Source: Methylobacterium tarhaniae (lineage in GTDB: Bacteria > Pseudomonadota > Alphaproteobacteria > Rhizobiales > Beijerinckiaceae). Taken from it: a stretch of 64,000 bases of DNA. Position 1 is the stretch's first letter. Every line of letters starts with the position of its first letter. The DNA lies in assembly GCF_001043955.1 (NCBI RefSeq), contig NZ_LABZ01000026.1, forward strand, positions 1 through 64,000, written 5' to 3'. Both the position numbers and the translations under genes were made by a program. This document shows, piece after piece, positions 29,091-39,963 of this stretch. Below the pieces are notes generated by a model, which had not been told where the DNA came from, did not search any database, and saw nothing but the letters and a program-made list of their open reading frames with translations.

Positions 29091-30459
29091 GGTCCTGCGC
29101 CGTCAGGCGCTGCTCCATCTTGGCCCGCATCAGCCCGTCGAGGTCGGCGGCGAAGTCGGTATCGTAGACCTCGACGTTGAGCTCGAAATTGAGCCGGAAG
29201 CTGCGGCTGTCCCAGTTGGCGCTGCCGATGAAGCACCAGGCCTCGTCCACCACCATCAGCTTCGAGTGGTCGAAGGGCGGCCGGTCGAGCCAGATCCGCA
29301 CCCCCGCTTCCAGGAGCGGCCCGACATGGGCCCGCGTCGCCCAGTCGACCACCCGGTGGTTGCTCGCCTGCGGGATGATGACGTCGACGGTGACGCCGCG
29401 CATCGCCGCGAGGCCCAACGCCGTCAGCAGCGTCTCGCTCGGCAGGAAATAGGGCGTGGCGAGGCGCACCGAGCGCCGGGCGGTGGCGACCGCCTCCAGC
29501 ACCACGAACTCGATCTTCTCGATATCCGCATCGGGCCCCGAGGTGACGACCCGGGAGAACGACGGGCCGGCCGGCGGGATCTCCGGGAACCAGGCCGGCC
29601 CCTCCAGGTCCTCGCCCTTCACGAAGGCCCAGTCGCGCCAGAAGGCTTGCGCGAGCTGGCCGACCACCGGCCCGTCGATGCGGAAATGGCTGTCGCGCAC
29701 CGGGTCGGGCGGGTTCTTCGCCATGACGTTCTCGTCGGCGATGTTGACCCCGCCGACGAAGCCGACCCGGCCGTCGATCAGCAGCAGTTTCTTGTGGGTG
29801 CGCAGGTTGAGGAACGGCATCCGCCAGGGCAGGGCGGAGTGCATGAACAGGCCGGCTGGAATGCCGAGTGCCCGCAGGCGCCGGTACATCGCCGGGAAGA
29901 AGTAGCCGCTGCCGATGCCGTCGATCAGCACGCAGACCGCGACGCCGCGGGCCCGCGCGGCCGAGAGGGCGTCCGCGAAGGCCCGGCCGCTGTCGTCGTC
30001 GCGCATGATGTAGCTCGACAGGGCGACGCTGGTCGTCGCCTCGCCGATCGCCGCCAGCATCGCCGGATAGGCCTCGTCGCCGTGGCGATAGCGCTGGATG
30101 CGGTTGCCGGCCACCAGCGGCAGGCCGCTGATCCGCTGCACCGCCTGCTTGAGCGGCTGGAACGCGTCGGGCACCTCGGCCACCGGAGGCGGCGGAGCGC
30201 CGGGCCGGGGGCCGGGCAGGACCGGCAGGCGCCGGGCGCGCCGGCTCACCCGGTTGATGCCGAACATCACGTAGAGCAGGCTGCCCAGGAGCGGCGAGAG
30301 CCAGGCGAGCCCGATCCAGCCGATCGCCGCGCTGACCTCGCGCTTGCGCATCAGCGCGTGCACCGTGACGACGACCGCGATGGCGAGGCCCAGCGGCGCC
30401 AGCACGTCGGCCCGGATCGAGGTCAGGATCCCGAGCCAGCGGTAGATCTCGTGTTCCAC
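29023..30459 (-). CDS. cls: Cardiolipin synthase (phospholipase D type)
   Basis: The 478-residue protein has two N-terminal transmembrane helices and two HKD motifs, one at His222/Lys224/Asp229 (THKKLLLIDG) and one at His398/Lys400/Asp405 (DHSKLMVVDE). Each is followed by its GxxN/GSANWDSRS segment. It condenses two phosphatidylglycerols, or PG with another lipid, at the inner membrane. The GTG start at 30459 has a clear AGGAGG just upstream. The longer frame to 30945 is not credible because it runs into typA. The C terminus overlaps the EEP gene. Confidence 0.93.
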   Translation of the reverse strand: MEHEIYRWLGILTSIRADVLAPLGLAIAVVVTVHALMRKREVSAAIGWIGLAWLSPLLGSLLYVMFGINRVSRRARRLPVLPGPRPGAPPPPVAEVPDAFQPLKQAVQRISGLPLVAGNRIQRYRHGDEAYPAMLAAIGEATTSVALSSYIMRDDDSGRAFADALSAARARGVAVCVLIDGIGSGYFFPAMYRRLRALGIPAGLFMHSALPWRMPFLNLRTHKKLLLIDGRVGFVGGVNIADENVMAKNPPDPVRDSHFRIDGPVVGQLAQAFWRDWAFVKGEDLEGPAWFPEIPPAGPSFSRVVTSGPDADIEKIEFVVLEAVATARRSVRLATPYFLPSETLLTALGLAAMRGVTVDVIIPQASNHRVVDWATRAHVGPLLEAGVRIWLDRPPFDHSKLMVVDEAWCFIGSANWDSRSFRLNFELNVEVYDTDFAADLDGLMRAKMEQRLTAQDLNSRGMAVRLRDAAVRLLLPYL

Positions 30460-30559
30460 ACGGCCTCCTGCCGCCGCGTCCGCGCCGCCTTCACGGTCGG
30501 GATACGGGAGGACGGACCCGGAATCCACTTGAGCGGGCCAGCCGTCCACCGCGACCATG

Positions 30560-30590
30560 AAAAATCCCCCGCCCCGGTGGGGGCGAGGGA
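30560..30590 (-). terminator. Intrinsic terminator after typA
   Basis: On the minus strand a GC-rich stem (CCCTCGCCCC with GGGGCGGGGG, loop CACC) is followed by ATTTTTC. It lies 28 bp after the typA stop, as expected for a Rho-independent terminator. Confidence 0.85.
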
Positions 30591-30617
30591 TCGCGTCTCG
30601 GGTGCCTGTGCGGCCGG

Positions 30618-32444
<1,827 letters not shown>

Positions 32445-32599
32445 GGGATGTCCGAAGCAAACAAAGCCCGGCACGCCGCGGGCCGCCAGGATGGCAGCCG
32501 GACGCATCGAGCCGGGGGAAAACTGTTGCGTCGCAATATAAGGTGTGGCGCCACTTCGCAAGAGCCCCCTCGGCGAGAGGGCATCCGCCTCCGGGTGGG

Positions 32600-33964
32600 T
32601 CACTCCGCCGCGGCGGAGACGGGGTCCGTCCCGCGATCGAGGCCCCCGCGATCGGAGCCATGGGCTTGCCGCTCCAGCAGGACCGCCCGGCGCTCGGCGA
32701 TGGCGCGGCGGGCCTGGTCGAGGCCCAGGGTGAAGGCCGCCACCCCGGCATTGTCGATGGCGCCGGCCCCCGCCCGGTCGAGCGCGGCGGCCAGGATCTC
32801 GTCGGCCTGCCGCTCGAGGTCGGCGAGCGCCAGCTCGTCCTCGACGTCCCGGCTCGCCCGGACGATGGCCAGCAGCTGGCGCAGGAGCGCCATGTCCCGG
32901 GCCCGCGACCGGTTGGCGGCCCGCGACACCAGGGTGGCGGCGGCGGAGCCCAGGATCGAGATGCTCATCACGAGCAGGTAGAACCAGTCGCCGTAGCGCT
33001 CGAAGAAGCTCTCGACCTCGCCCTCGTAATAGGCCTGCGCCCCGGGATGCACCGGCAGGGACGCGCTCTTCGAGGTGTCGGGCGCCTCGATCTGGTTGGC
33101 GAGCGGCACCTCGACGGCGAGGCCGGGCCGGTTGACGAAGAGGAGCCGCGTCAATTCCGACACCGCCGAGTCGGGCAGGTGGGCCTGGGCCACCAGCCGG
33201 TGGCTGACCCCGACGGTGGTGACGGTCTCGGTCGGGCGCGGCGGCGTGCCGCCGAAGGTGCCGCGGGCGACCTCGACGCTCTCCAGGGCCGGCCAGCGTC
33301 GGGCCAGCACCGCCGCCTCGCCGATCGGAATGAAGGTCGGCGTGCCGCCGGCCGAGGTCCCGTCGCCCTTGGTGATGCTCGCCATCACCTCGCCGGCGGT
33401 GCGGCCGGTGAGCGGGCTCACCACCATCACGGCGTCGACCCGGCCCTCGCGCAGCGCCTTCCCGGCCTCGTGCCCGTCGCCGAGGGGGATCGTGGTCACC
33501 GCGTCGGGCGGCACCTCGTAATGTTCGAGGATGTGGGCGAGCAGCCGCACGTTGCCCGCCGGGTTGCGCACGATCCCGATCCGCTTGCCGCGCAGGTCCG
33601 GCACCGCCGACAGGGCCGGATCCGTCGCCAGGAGCAGCACCGCGTCGCGGTGCAGGATCGCCACGGTCTGGGTGTTCGCCGGGATGCCGACATCCGAGCG
33701 CACCACCGCGAGGTCGGCCTTGCCGTGCTCGGCCGCCCCGGCGCTCTCGGCGACGCCGCTCGTCGCCACCGGCCGCAGGCGCACGTCCTCGTGGGTGCGG
33801 GTGAGGGACTGCGCCACCGCGGCGACGAGGCGCGCATCCTCGCTGCCGGACGGCCCGACCGCGACCCGCAGGGTCGTCGGCTGCCCGAGCCACTGATAGG
33901 CGAGAAGGCCCGTCGCCACGAGGGCGAGGAGAGCCGCGAGGACGATGGGGACGTGGCGCCGCAT
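32600..33964 (-). CDS. TAXI-family solute-binding-like protein with C-terminal membrane segment
   Basis: The 454-residue protein has an N-terminal hydrophobic helix (about 6-25) and a periplasmic type II binding fold like TAXI proteins of TRAP transporters (LRVAVGPSGSEDARLV, ADLAVVRSDV, LRGKRIGIVRNPAGNVRL, VSPLTGRTAGEV). A second transmembrane helix lies at about 323-343, followed by a helical cytosolic-type tail of about 110 residues. Ordinary TAXI binding proteins end near 320 residues, so the anchor and tail are extra. No TRAP permease genes are nearby. It may be a membrane sensor rather than a transporter part; that is inference. Confidence 0.75.
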   Translation of the reverse strand: MRRHVPIVLAALLALVATGLLAYQWLGQPTTLRVAVGPSGSEDARLVAAVAQSLTRTHEDVRLRPVATSGVAESAGAAEHGKADLAVVRSDVGIPANTQTVAILHRDAVLLLATDPALSAVPDLRGKRIGIVRNPAGNVRLLAHILEHYEVPPDAVTTIPLGDGHEAGKALREGRVDAVMVVSPLTGRTAGEVMASITKGDGTSAGGTPTFIPIGEAAVLARRWPALESVEVARGTFGGTPPRPTETVTTVGVSHRLVAQAHLPDSAVSELTRLLFVNRPGLAVEVPLANQIEAPDTSKSASLPVHPGAQAYYEGEVESFFERYGDWFYLLVMSISILGSAAATLVSRAANRSRARDMALLRQLLAIVRASRDVEDELALADLERQADEILAAALDRAGAGAIDNAGVAAFTLGLDQARRAIAERRAVLLERQAHGSDRGGLDRGTDPVSAAAE

Positions 33965-34080
33965 ACACCTTCACCTTGGGCCTTCACCTTGGTGAGCGGG
34001 GCCCGGTTCGGCAATTCGGCCGATTGGCGCGGGGGCCGGTCCGCCTGGACGCCCTGTGCGCCTGGACACGTTGCGCACGC

Positions 34081-34386
34081 ATGGCCGTCGACACGCCTTC
34101 TCATCTCGCGACGGATCATCCGCGCCGCGCAGCGACGGAGGGGATGCCGGAGGACTCGCTCGACGAGACGGCCAGGGCGATGGAGGCCATCCGGCTCCTC
34201 GTCGCCGACGACATGCCGGTGGATGCCTGGCTTCAGGAAACCTTGGCCCTTGATGACGATGACGCGGCCGGAACCGCCGTCCGGTTCCCCGGCCCACCCG
34301 TCGCCGAGATCATCGGGAGAGGAGATATCGGGCCGACGACGTCGCGATCCGGGGTCGCCATCCGTGGCTGCCGCGAAGTTGGATGA
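34081..34386 (+). CDS. Possible small protein (101 aa), doubtful
   Basis: The open frame from the ATG at 34081 encodes an acidic helical segment (LDETARAMEAIRLLVADDMPVDAWLQETLALDDDDAAG) followed by a less ordered tail. The acidic helix looks more protein-like than nearby frames, but no family is recognised and no good ribosome-binding site is visible. It lies in a stretch of about 550 bp with no other clear gene. Confidence 0.3.
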   Translation: MAVDTPSHLATDHPRRAATEGMPEDSLDETARAMEAIRLLVADDMPVDAWLQETLALDDDDAAGTAVRFPGPPVAEIIGRGDIGPTTSRSGVAIRGCREVG

Positions 34387-34521
34387 CGAGCCGGAGCTGC
34401 GAAGGGCTCGAAGCCGCGCCCTTGCTCGGTCATGCCGGGTGCCCCGGTCCGGCGAGCGATGCAGGGCCCGACGGGCGGCGAGCATTTCCCGCCGCCCCGG
34501 ATGGTGCCCGCCAGGGCCCGG

Positions 34522-34716
34522 TCACAGCGCGACCCGGAACCCCACTGCGATCGCCGCCACGATCGCGGCCCCCAGCGCCGGGCCCACGGCCGCGATCACC
34601 AGGGCGCCGGGATGGTAGCCCGGGGCCGCGAGGTAGCGCTGATGCGCGTTCTTCTCCTGCCGGAGCAGCGGCGCTGAAAGGCGCGCCGCTGCTCCGGGCG
34701 TCCAACCCTGTCGCAT
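34522..34716 (-). CDS. Possible small single-pass membrane protein (64 aa)
   Basis: The frame begins MRQGWTPGAAARL, has a basic middle (LLRQEKNAHQRYLAAPGY) and ends with one hydrophobic helix of about 25 residues (ALVIAAVGPALGAAIVAAIAVG). A GAGGATGG stretch precedes the ATG. Coding status is inferred from the membrane helix and the plausible ribosome-binding site. No family recognised. Confidence 0.45.
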   Translation of the reverse strand: MRQGWTPGAAARLSAPLLRQEKNAHQRYLAAPGYHPGALVIAAVGPALGAAIVAAIAVGFRVAL

Positions 34717-35062
34717 GATGCCATCCTCGCCCGCTTGTGCCGGCCCGTCCGGGCGGCGCGAGACCTGTTGTGTGGGACCCATCAGGCGCCGGGCGGCGTG
34801 AAGAGGTGGTGAATCCGATCCCTCGGATTCTCCGCGTCGTGAATCGAGCGTTAGCGGGGGCGCGCGAGTGCCTGGGGCGGGGCCCGGGCGACGCCGTGCG
34901 GCTGCGAGGGTGATGCGGAGGCCGCCGCGGCGATGCCCATCCATGGCATGGGCCCACCCGCGATTTCCGCCGATGCCGCGGGATTAGATTTCCCTGTCAA
35001 ACGTGCGGGAGATGGCTGTAGACAGGACCAGTCGAGGAAGCCCGGTCACGGGAGGAACGAGC
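34717..35062. other. 346-bp spacer with one short hairpin
   Basis: No gene is recognised. A perfect 8-bp inverted repeat (GAATCCGA-TCCC-TCGGATTC, 34811-34830) is the only structure noted. The right end should hold the promoter of the MFS gene. Confidence 0.5.
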
Positions 35063-36382
35063 ATGGCAGGTCCGGTCCACGGCCCGCAGGGGTCGAAGGC
35101 CGCCACGGTGTTGCGCGTCACGAGCGGCAACTTCCTGGAGATGTTCGATTTCTTCCTGTTCGGCATCTACGCGAGCCACATCTCGAAGGCGTTCTTCCCG
35201 GCCGGGAACGAGTTCGCCTCCCTGATGCTCACCTTCATGACCTTCGGCGCCGGCTTCCTGATGCGGCCGCTGGGCGCGATCTTCCTCGGCGCCTATGTCG
35301 ACCGGATCGGCCGGCGCCAGGGCCTCATCGTGACCCTCGGCATCATGGCCGCCGGCACGGTGCTGATCGCCTTCGTGCCGTCCTACCAGACCATCGGCCT
35401 CGCGGCGCCGTTCCTGGTGCTGATCGGGCGCCTGCTCCAGGGTTTTTCCGCCGGCGTCGAGCTCGGCGGCGTGTCGGTCTACCTCGCCGAGATGGCGACG
35501 CCCGGGCGCAAGGGTTTCTACGTCTCCTGGCAATCCGGCAGCCAGCAGGTCGCCGTGATGGTGGCGGCGCTGATCGGCTACGGCTTGAGCCACGCCCTGA
35601 TGCCGGCCCAGATGTCCGAGTGGGGCTGGCGCATCCCGTTCTTCATCGGCTGCCTGATCGTGCCGTTCCTGTTCTACATTCGGCGCTCGCTGGAAGAGAC
35701 CCAGGAATTCCTGCACCGCAAGCACCGCCCGTCGCTGCCCGAGGTCTTCAAGTCCCTGGGCGAGAACTGGAAGGTCGTGCTGCTCGGCATGCTGCTGGTG
35801 GTGATGACCACGGTGTCGTTCTACACCATCACGGTCTACACCCCGACCTTCGGCAAGTCCGTGCTCAAGCTGTCCGAGACCGACAGCCTGATCGTCACCT
35901 TCTGCACCGCCTTGTCGAACCTGATCTGGCTGCCGGTGATGGGCGCCCTGTCCGACAAGATCGGCCGCAAGCCCATCCTGCTGGTGTTCTCGGCCCTCGC
36001 GCTGCTCACCGCCTATCCGGTGCTCGCCTGGCTCACCTCCAACATCTCGTTCACCAACATGCTGATCGCATTGCTGTGGCTGTCCTTCCTGTATGGCAGC
36101 TACAACGGCGCGATGGTGGTGGCGCTGACCGAGATCGTCCCGGCCCATGTCCGCACCACCGGCTTCTCGCTCGCCTACTCGCTCGCCACGGCTTTGTTCG
36201 GCGGCTTCACCCCAGTCGTCTCGACCTGGCTGATCGAGAGGCTCGACAACAAGGCGGCGCCGGGCCTGTGGATGGCTTTCGCGGGGGCCTGCGGCCTCGC
36301 CGCCACCCTGCTGATCTACCGCCGCGGCGCGCCCGCCGCCGCCGGGGTCCCGGGCAATGCCCGCCCGGTAGCCGGCGAGTAG
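35063..36382 (+). CDS. MFS transporter, citrate/tricarballylate:H+ symporter-like
   Basis: The 439-residue protein has about twelve transmembrane helices. It has the MHS-family signature near the N terminus ([16 protein letters not shown]) and the loop 2-3 motif [13 protein letters not shown], repeated as [13 protein letters not shown] in the second half. [14 protein letters not shown] and [20 protein letters not shown] are close to CitA/TcuC-type carboxylate carriers. It probably imports a di- or tricarboxylate with protons across the inner membrane. The substrate is inferred from motif similarity only. The ATG at 35063 follows a strong GGAGGA. Confidence 0.87.
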   Translation: MAGPVHGPQGSKAATVLRVTSGNFLEMFDFFLFGIYASHISKAFFPAGNEFASLMLTFMTFGAGFLMRPLGAIFLGAYVDRIGRRQGLIVTLGIMAAGTVLIAFVPSYQTIGLAAPFLVLIGRLLQGFSAGVELGGVSVYLAEMATPGRKGFYVSWQSGSQQVAVMVAALIGYGLSHALMPAQMSEWGWRIPFFIGCLIVPFLFYIRRSLEETQEFLHRKHRPSLPEVFKSLGENWKVVLLGMLLVVMTTVSFYTITVYTPTFGKSVLKLSETDSLIVTFCTALSNLIWLPVMGALSDKIGRKPILLVFSALALLTAYPVLAWLTSNISFTNMLIALLWLSFLYGSYNGAMVVALTEIVPAHVRTTGFSLAYSLATALFGGFTPVVSTWLIERLDNKAAPGLWMAFAGACGLAATLLIYRRGAPAAAGVPGNARPVAGE

Positions 36383-36393
36383 TCGGCCCCTTC

Positions 36394-37071
36394 TCAGGCC
36401 AGGAGCCCGTCGAGGGCGCGGATCACCCGCACCGGTGCGAGACCCGGGTATTCGTCGGGCTGATCCGTCCGGTTGACCCAGACCGGGGCGAAGCCGTAGG
36501 CCGCCGCCCCGGCGATGTCCCAGCGGTTCGAGGACACGAAGACGATCCGCTCCCGCGCGACGCCGAGGCGCTCCGGCGCCAGGTCATAGGCGCGGGGAGA
36601 GGTCTTGAAGGTGCCGGCGGGATCGACCGACAGCACCGCATCGAGCCGGCTTTCAAGCCCGGCCGCCCGCAAGGCCGCGTCGAGCATGGCGCCGTCGCCG
36701 TTCGACAGGATCGCGGTCCTCAATCCGGCGCGGCGCAAGGCGTCCAGCGTGGCGGGCACCTCCGGATAGGCGTCGAGCGACCGGTAGGCCTCGAGGAGAT
36801 CCGCCCGCAGGCCGCGATCCACTCCCGGATGCAGGGCGAGCGCGACGTCGAGGGCCCGCTCGGTCAGCGTCCAGAACGGCGCGTAGCGCCCGCACAGCGA
36901 CAGCACCCAGGAATATTCGAGCTGCTTCTGCCGCCAGGTCCCGGACAGCGTCTGGGCCTCCGGGCCGATCGCGGCGGCGTGGCGCTGCACGGCGGAGTGG
37001 ATGTCGAGCAGGGTACCGTAGGCGTCGAAGACCACGGCATCGGCGCGGTCGAGCGGGGCGGGGAGGGTCAT
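36394..37071 (-). CDS. Haloacid dehalogenase type II (HAD superfamily)
   Basis: The 225-residue protein has the HAD motifs: nucleophile Asp16 in VFDAYGTLLD, LSNGDGAMLD (motif II Ser/Asn), FKTSPRAYDLA (motif III Lys) and VSSNRWDIAGAAAYG (motif IV). The Asp-Ala-Tyr-Gly-Thr nucleophile loop and the SSNxWD motif are those of L-2-haloacid dehalogenases, which hydrolyse 2-haloacids to hydroxyacids. Real substrates in such genomes are often unknown. The ATG at 37071 was chosen over 37212, whose extra stretch lies in a REP-like region. It converges with the MFS gene (11 bp apart). Confidence 0.87.
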   Translation of the reverse strand: MTLPAPLDRADAVVFDAYGTLLDIHSAVQRHAAAIGPEAQTLSGTWRQKQLEYSWVLSLCGRYAPFWTLTERALDVALALHPGVDRGLRADLLEAYRSLDAYPEVPATLDALRRAGLRTAILSNGDGAMLDAALRAAGLESRLDAVLSVDPAGTFKTSPRAYDLAPERLGVARERIVFVSSNRWDIAGAAAYGFAPVWVNRTDQPDEYPGLAPVRVIRALDGLLA

Positions 37072-37187
37072 CGCGGGGCCTCGTTGCGTCGGGGACTGGC
37101 TGGTGCCCGCCAACGCGCGGGCCGTCGCACCGGGTTCAATGCGGAGTCTCGTCGACTCCACGCGAACGTTCTTCCGATCCGCGACCC

Positions 37188-37220
37188 ATCCTGAGGCTCC
37201 CTTCGGTCGCACCTCAGGAT
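37188..37220. repeat. REP-like inverted repeat (ATCCTGAGG ... CCTCAGGAT)
   Basis: Two 9-bp arms flank CTCCCTTCGGTCGCA. The sequence CCTCAGGATGAGG with a CGACCGAAGG loop resembles a common intergenic repeat of Hyphomicrobiales (general knowledge). It lies between the HAD gene and the end of murJ. Confidence 0.6.
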
Positions 37221-37263
37221 GAGGTCCTGGGTAGGCTGAACGGATATCGAGGGCCGCAGAGCC

Positions 37264-38787
37264 TCACACCCGCCGCAGCCGCACCCCGAACAGCCGCAGG
37301 GCCACCAGCAGCGTCGCCGCGTAGGCGACGAGCCCGGCCATCCCCAAGGCCGCCAGCACCGCGAGCTCGCGGAACCGTGGCAGGGACGGCATCACCCGGT
37401 CGATCAGCGGCAGGCCGCCGAGCGTGCAGGCGGCGAGCACGATGCAGGCGGCGAGCACCCCGCAGGCGGTGACGATCAGCGTGCGGCTCGGCGCCGTCCA
37501 GCCGCGGCCATAGGCGAGGCAGAACAGGATCAGCACGTTGACCCAGACGCCGGCAGCGGTGGCGAGCGCCAGGCCCATCACCCCGAGCGGTCCGGTGAGC
37601 ACCAGCTTCAGCCCCACATTGACGGCGACCGCGGTGAGCGAGGCGACCACCGGCGTACGGCTGTCCTGGCGGGCGTAGAAGCTCGCCACGATGCTGCGGA
37701 TCAGCACCGCCGCCGGAAGCGCCAGGCCGTAGGCCGCCAGCACCGCGCCGGAGCGGGCCGCCGCCTCGGCGTCGAAGGCGCCGCGCTGGAACAGGGCGGT
37801 CATGATCAGGTCCGGCACCAGCAGGAACGCCACCGCGAAGGGCGCCGAGAGGGCGAGCGAGAAGCCGGTGGCGCGGTTCTGGGCCGCGTGGGCGCCGTCC
37901 GCGTCGCCCGCTGCGACCCGCCGGCTCATCTCCGGCAGCAGGACGGTGCCGGCGGCGATGCCGATGACCCCGAAAGGCAGCTGGTAGAGCCGGTCGGCAT
38001 AGTAGAGCGCCGAGACCGCGCCGGTCGGCAGGAACGAGGCGATGATCGTGTCGGCGAACATCGCGATCTGCACGCCGGCCGAGCCGATCACCGCCGGCCC
38101 GAGCATCGCGAAGAAGCGGCGCATGCCGGCGTCGCGCAAGGTGGGCCGCACGAGGGACGGCGCGAGGCCCGCCCGCCGGGCATCGGCCCAGACGAGGAGG
38201 AACTGCAGCACTCCCGAGACCGCCACGCCCCAGGCCGCGGCGTAGCCGGCATTCGGGAACAGGAAGGCGAGGCCGAGAGCCGCGAGCAGCGACAGGTTGA
38301 GCAGCACCGGCGCGGCCGCCGCGGCGGCGAAGCGCCTGCGGGCGTTGAGAATGCCCGAGAGCAGCGTCACCAGGGTGATGAACAGCAGGTACGGGAAGGT
38401 GATGCGGGTCAGCGTCACCGCGAGGGCGAATTTTTCCGGCTCGTCGGCGAAGCCGGGGGCGAGGGCCCGCACGATCGCCGGCATCAGCGGCAGGGCGAGC
38501 GCCAGCAGCGCCACCTGGACCAGCAGCATCAGGGTGAAGACCCGGTCGGCGAAGGCCCGCGCCGCGCCGGCCTCCGCGTCGAGGGAGGCGTAGGTCGGCA
38601 CGAAGGCGACGTTGAAGGCGCCCTCGCCGAAGATGGCCCGAAAGTGGTTCGGCAGCCGGAAGGCCACCACGAAGGCGTCGGCGATCGGACCGGCGCCCAT
38701 CACGGCCGCCATGACCACGTCGCGCAGGAAGCCGGTGGCCCGGGAGACCAGCGTCCAGCCGCCGACCGAGAGGATGCTGCGAATCAT
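37264..38787 (-). CDS. murJ: Lipid II flippase MurJ (MviN)
   Basis: The 507-residue protein has about fourteen transmembrane helices and starts MIRSILSVGGWTLVSRATGFLRD, with the MurJ hallmarks AFVVAFRLPNHFRAIFGEGAF and ARRRF in the first half. RLYQLPFGVIGIAAGTVLLPEMSR and SFYARQDSRTPV follow. It flips lipid II to the periplasmic face for peptidoglycan synthesis. It is 49 bp downstream of the glycosyltransferase gene on the same strand, so the two may be cotranscribed. Length is normal. Confidence 0.95.
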   Translation of the reverse strand: MIRSILSVGGWTLVSRATGFLRDVVMAAVMGAGPIADAFVVAFRLPNHFRAIFGEGAFNVAFVPTYASLDAEAGAARAFADRVFTLMLLVQVALLALALPLMPAIVRALAPGFADEPEKFALAVTLTRITFPYLLFITLVTLLSGILNARRRFAAAAAAPVLLNLSLLAALGLAFLFPNAGYAAAWGVAVSGVLQFLLVWADARRAGLAPSLVRPTLRDAGMRRFFAMLGPAVIGSAGVQIAMFADTIIASFLPTGAVSALYYADRLYQLPFGVIGIAAGTVLLPEMSRRVAAGDADGAHAAQNRATGFSLALSAPFAVAFLLVPDLIMTALFQRGAFDAEAAARSGAVLAAYGLALPAAVLIRSIVASFYARQDSRTPVVASLTAVAVNVGLKLVLTGPLGVMGLALATAAGVWVNVLILFCLAYGRGWTAPSRTLIVTACGVLAACIVLAACTLGGLPLIDRVMPSLPRFRELAVLAALGMAGLVAYAATLLVALRLFGVRLRRV

Positions 38788-38836
38788 GCGGCGGTCAATA
38801 GCACAGGGCTGATGCCGGAAGCGGGACGGGCAAGCC

Positions 38837-39859
38837 TCACGCGGCGCCGGAATAGCGCGTGCGCCGCTCGCGGCGATCGTCCCGCACCGCCCGGTCGTGG
38901 CCCTGCGCCGCCGGGCCGATCCGCTCGGCGACGACGTAGAGCGGGCGCCGTTTCACCTCGGCGAAGATGCGGCCGATATACTCGCCGATGATGCCGAGCG
39001 ACATCAGCTGCACGCCGGAGAAGAACATCACCGAGACGATCAGCGAGGCGTAGCCCGGCACGTCCGGGCCGCGCAGCAGGGTGTCGGCGACGAAGTAGAG
39101 CGCGGTGAGGAAGGCGACGCCCGCGATGGCACCGCCCAGATACGTCCAGACCCGCAGAGGCACGGTGGAGAACGAGGTGATGCCGTCGAAGGCGAAGCGA
39201 AAGAGCTTGCGGAAGCTCCATTTCGAGGCGCCGTGCTGGCGCTCCTCGACCTGGTAGGGCACGCCGACCGAGCGGAAGCCGATCCAGGAATACAGCCCCT
39301 TCGAGAAGCGGGCCCGCTCGGGCAGCGAGCGCAAGACCTCGACGCCCTTGCGGTCGATGAGGCGGAAATCGCCGGCGCCCTCGGGCAGCGGCATCTCGCC
39401 GAAGCGGGCGAAGAGCCGGTAGAACAGCCGGGCGAAGCCGCGCCGCATCGGGCTCTCGTCGTCCCGGTCGGTGCGCTGGGCGTAGACCATCACGTTGCCC
39501 TCGCGCCACCGCTCCCAGAAGGTCGCGATCAGCTCGGGCGGGTGCTGCAGGTCGGCATCCATGATGACGACGGCGCGCCCCTCGGCATGGTCGAGACCCG
39601 CCGCGATGGCGATCTCCTTGCCGAAGTTGCGGCTGAACGAGACCGCGCCGATGCGCGGCTCGGCGGCATGGTGGGCGGCCACCACCGCGGCGGTGTCGTC
39701 GTGGCTGCCGTCGTCGACGAACACCACCTCCCAGGCCGGCGTCAGGCGCTCCAGCACCGGACCCAGGCGGGCCAGCAGCGGGGCGACGTTGGCGCTCTCG
39801 TTGAAGACCGGTATGACGACGCTCAGGTCGACCGGCTCGCGGTGTCTGAACAGCTCCAC
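38837..39859 (-). CDS. Polyprenyl-phosphate glycosyltransferase, GT2 (GtrB/DPM1-like)
   Basis: The 340-residue protein has a GT2 domain: VVIPVFNESANV, VFVDDGSHDDT, SFSRNFGKEIAIAAGLDHA and the metal-binding DADLQHPPE. Two transmembrane helices follow at about 234-255 and 268-292 (AGVAFLTALYFV and SLIVSVMFFSGVQLMSLGIIGEYIGRI). This matches GtrB-like enzymes that move a sugar from a UDP donor to polyprenyl phosphate at the inner membrane. The C-terminal 40 residues are Arg-rich. It is divergent from the ChbG-type gene (104 bp apart), which suggests a shared role in glycan modification. That link is inference. Confidence 0.9.
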   Translation of the reverse strand: MELFRHREPVDLSVVIPVFNESANVAPLLARLGPVLERLTPAWEVVFVDDGSHDDTAAVVAAHHAAEPRIGAVSFSRNFGKEIAIAAGLDHAEGRAVVIMDADLQHPPELIATFWERWREGNVMVYAQRTDRDDESPMRRGFARLFYRLFARFGEMPLPEGAGDFRLIDRKGVEVLRSLPERARFSKGLYSWIGFRSVGVPYQVEERQHGASKWSFRKLFRFAFDGITSFSTVPLRVWTYLGGAIAGVAFLTALYFVADTLLRGPDVPGYASLIVSVMFFSGVQLMSLGIIGEYIGRIFAEVKRRPLYVVAERIGPAAQGHDRAVRDDRRERRTRYSGAA

Positions 39860-39963
39860 GGCGCTGTCCCTCGTTTCGGTGTCGGTGCGCCGGCGGGGGC
39901 CGGCAGCGGGCGGTCACAAGGCCGGTGCGGGCACCGGCGGCTCTTACGCTCGAGATCTACGCG

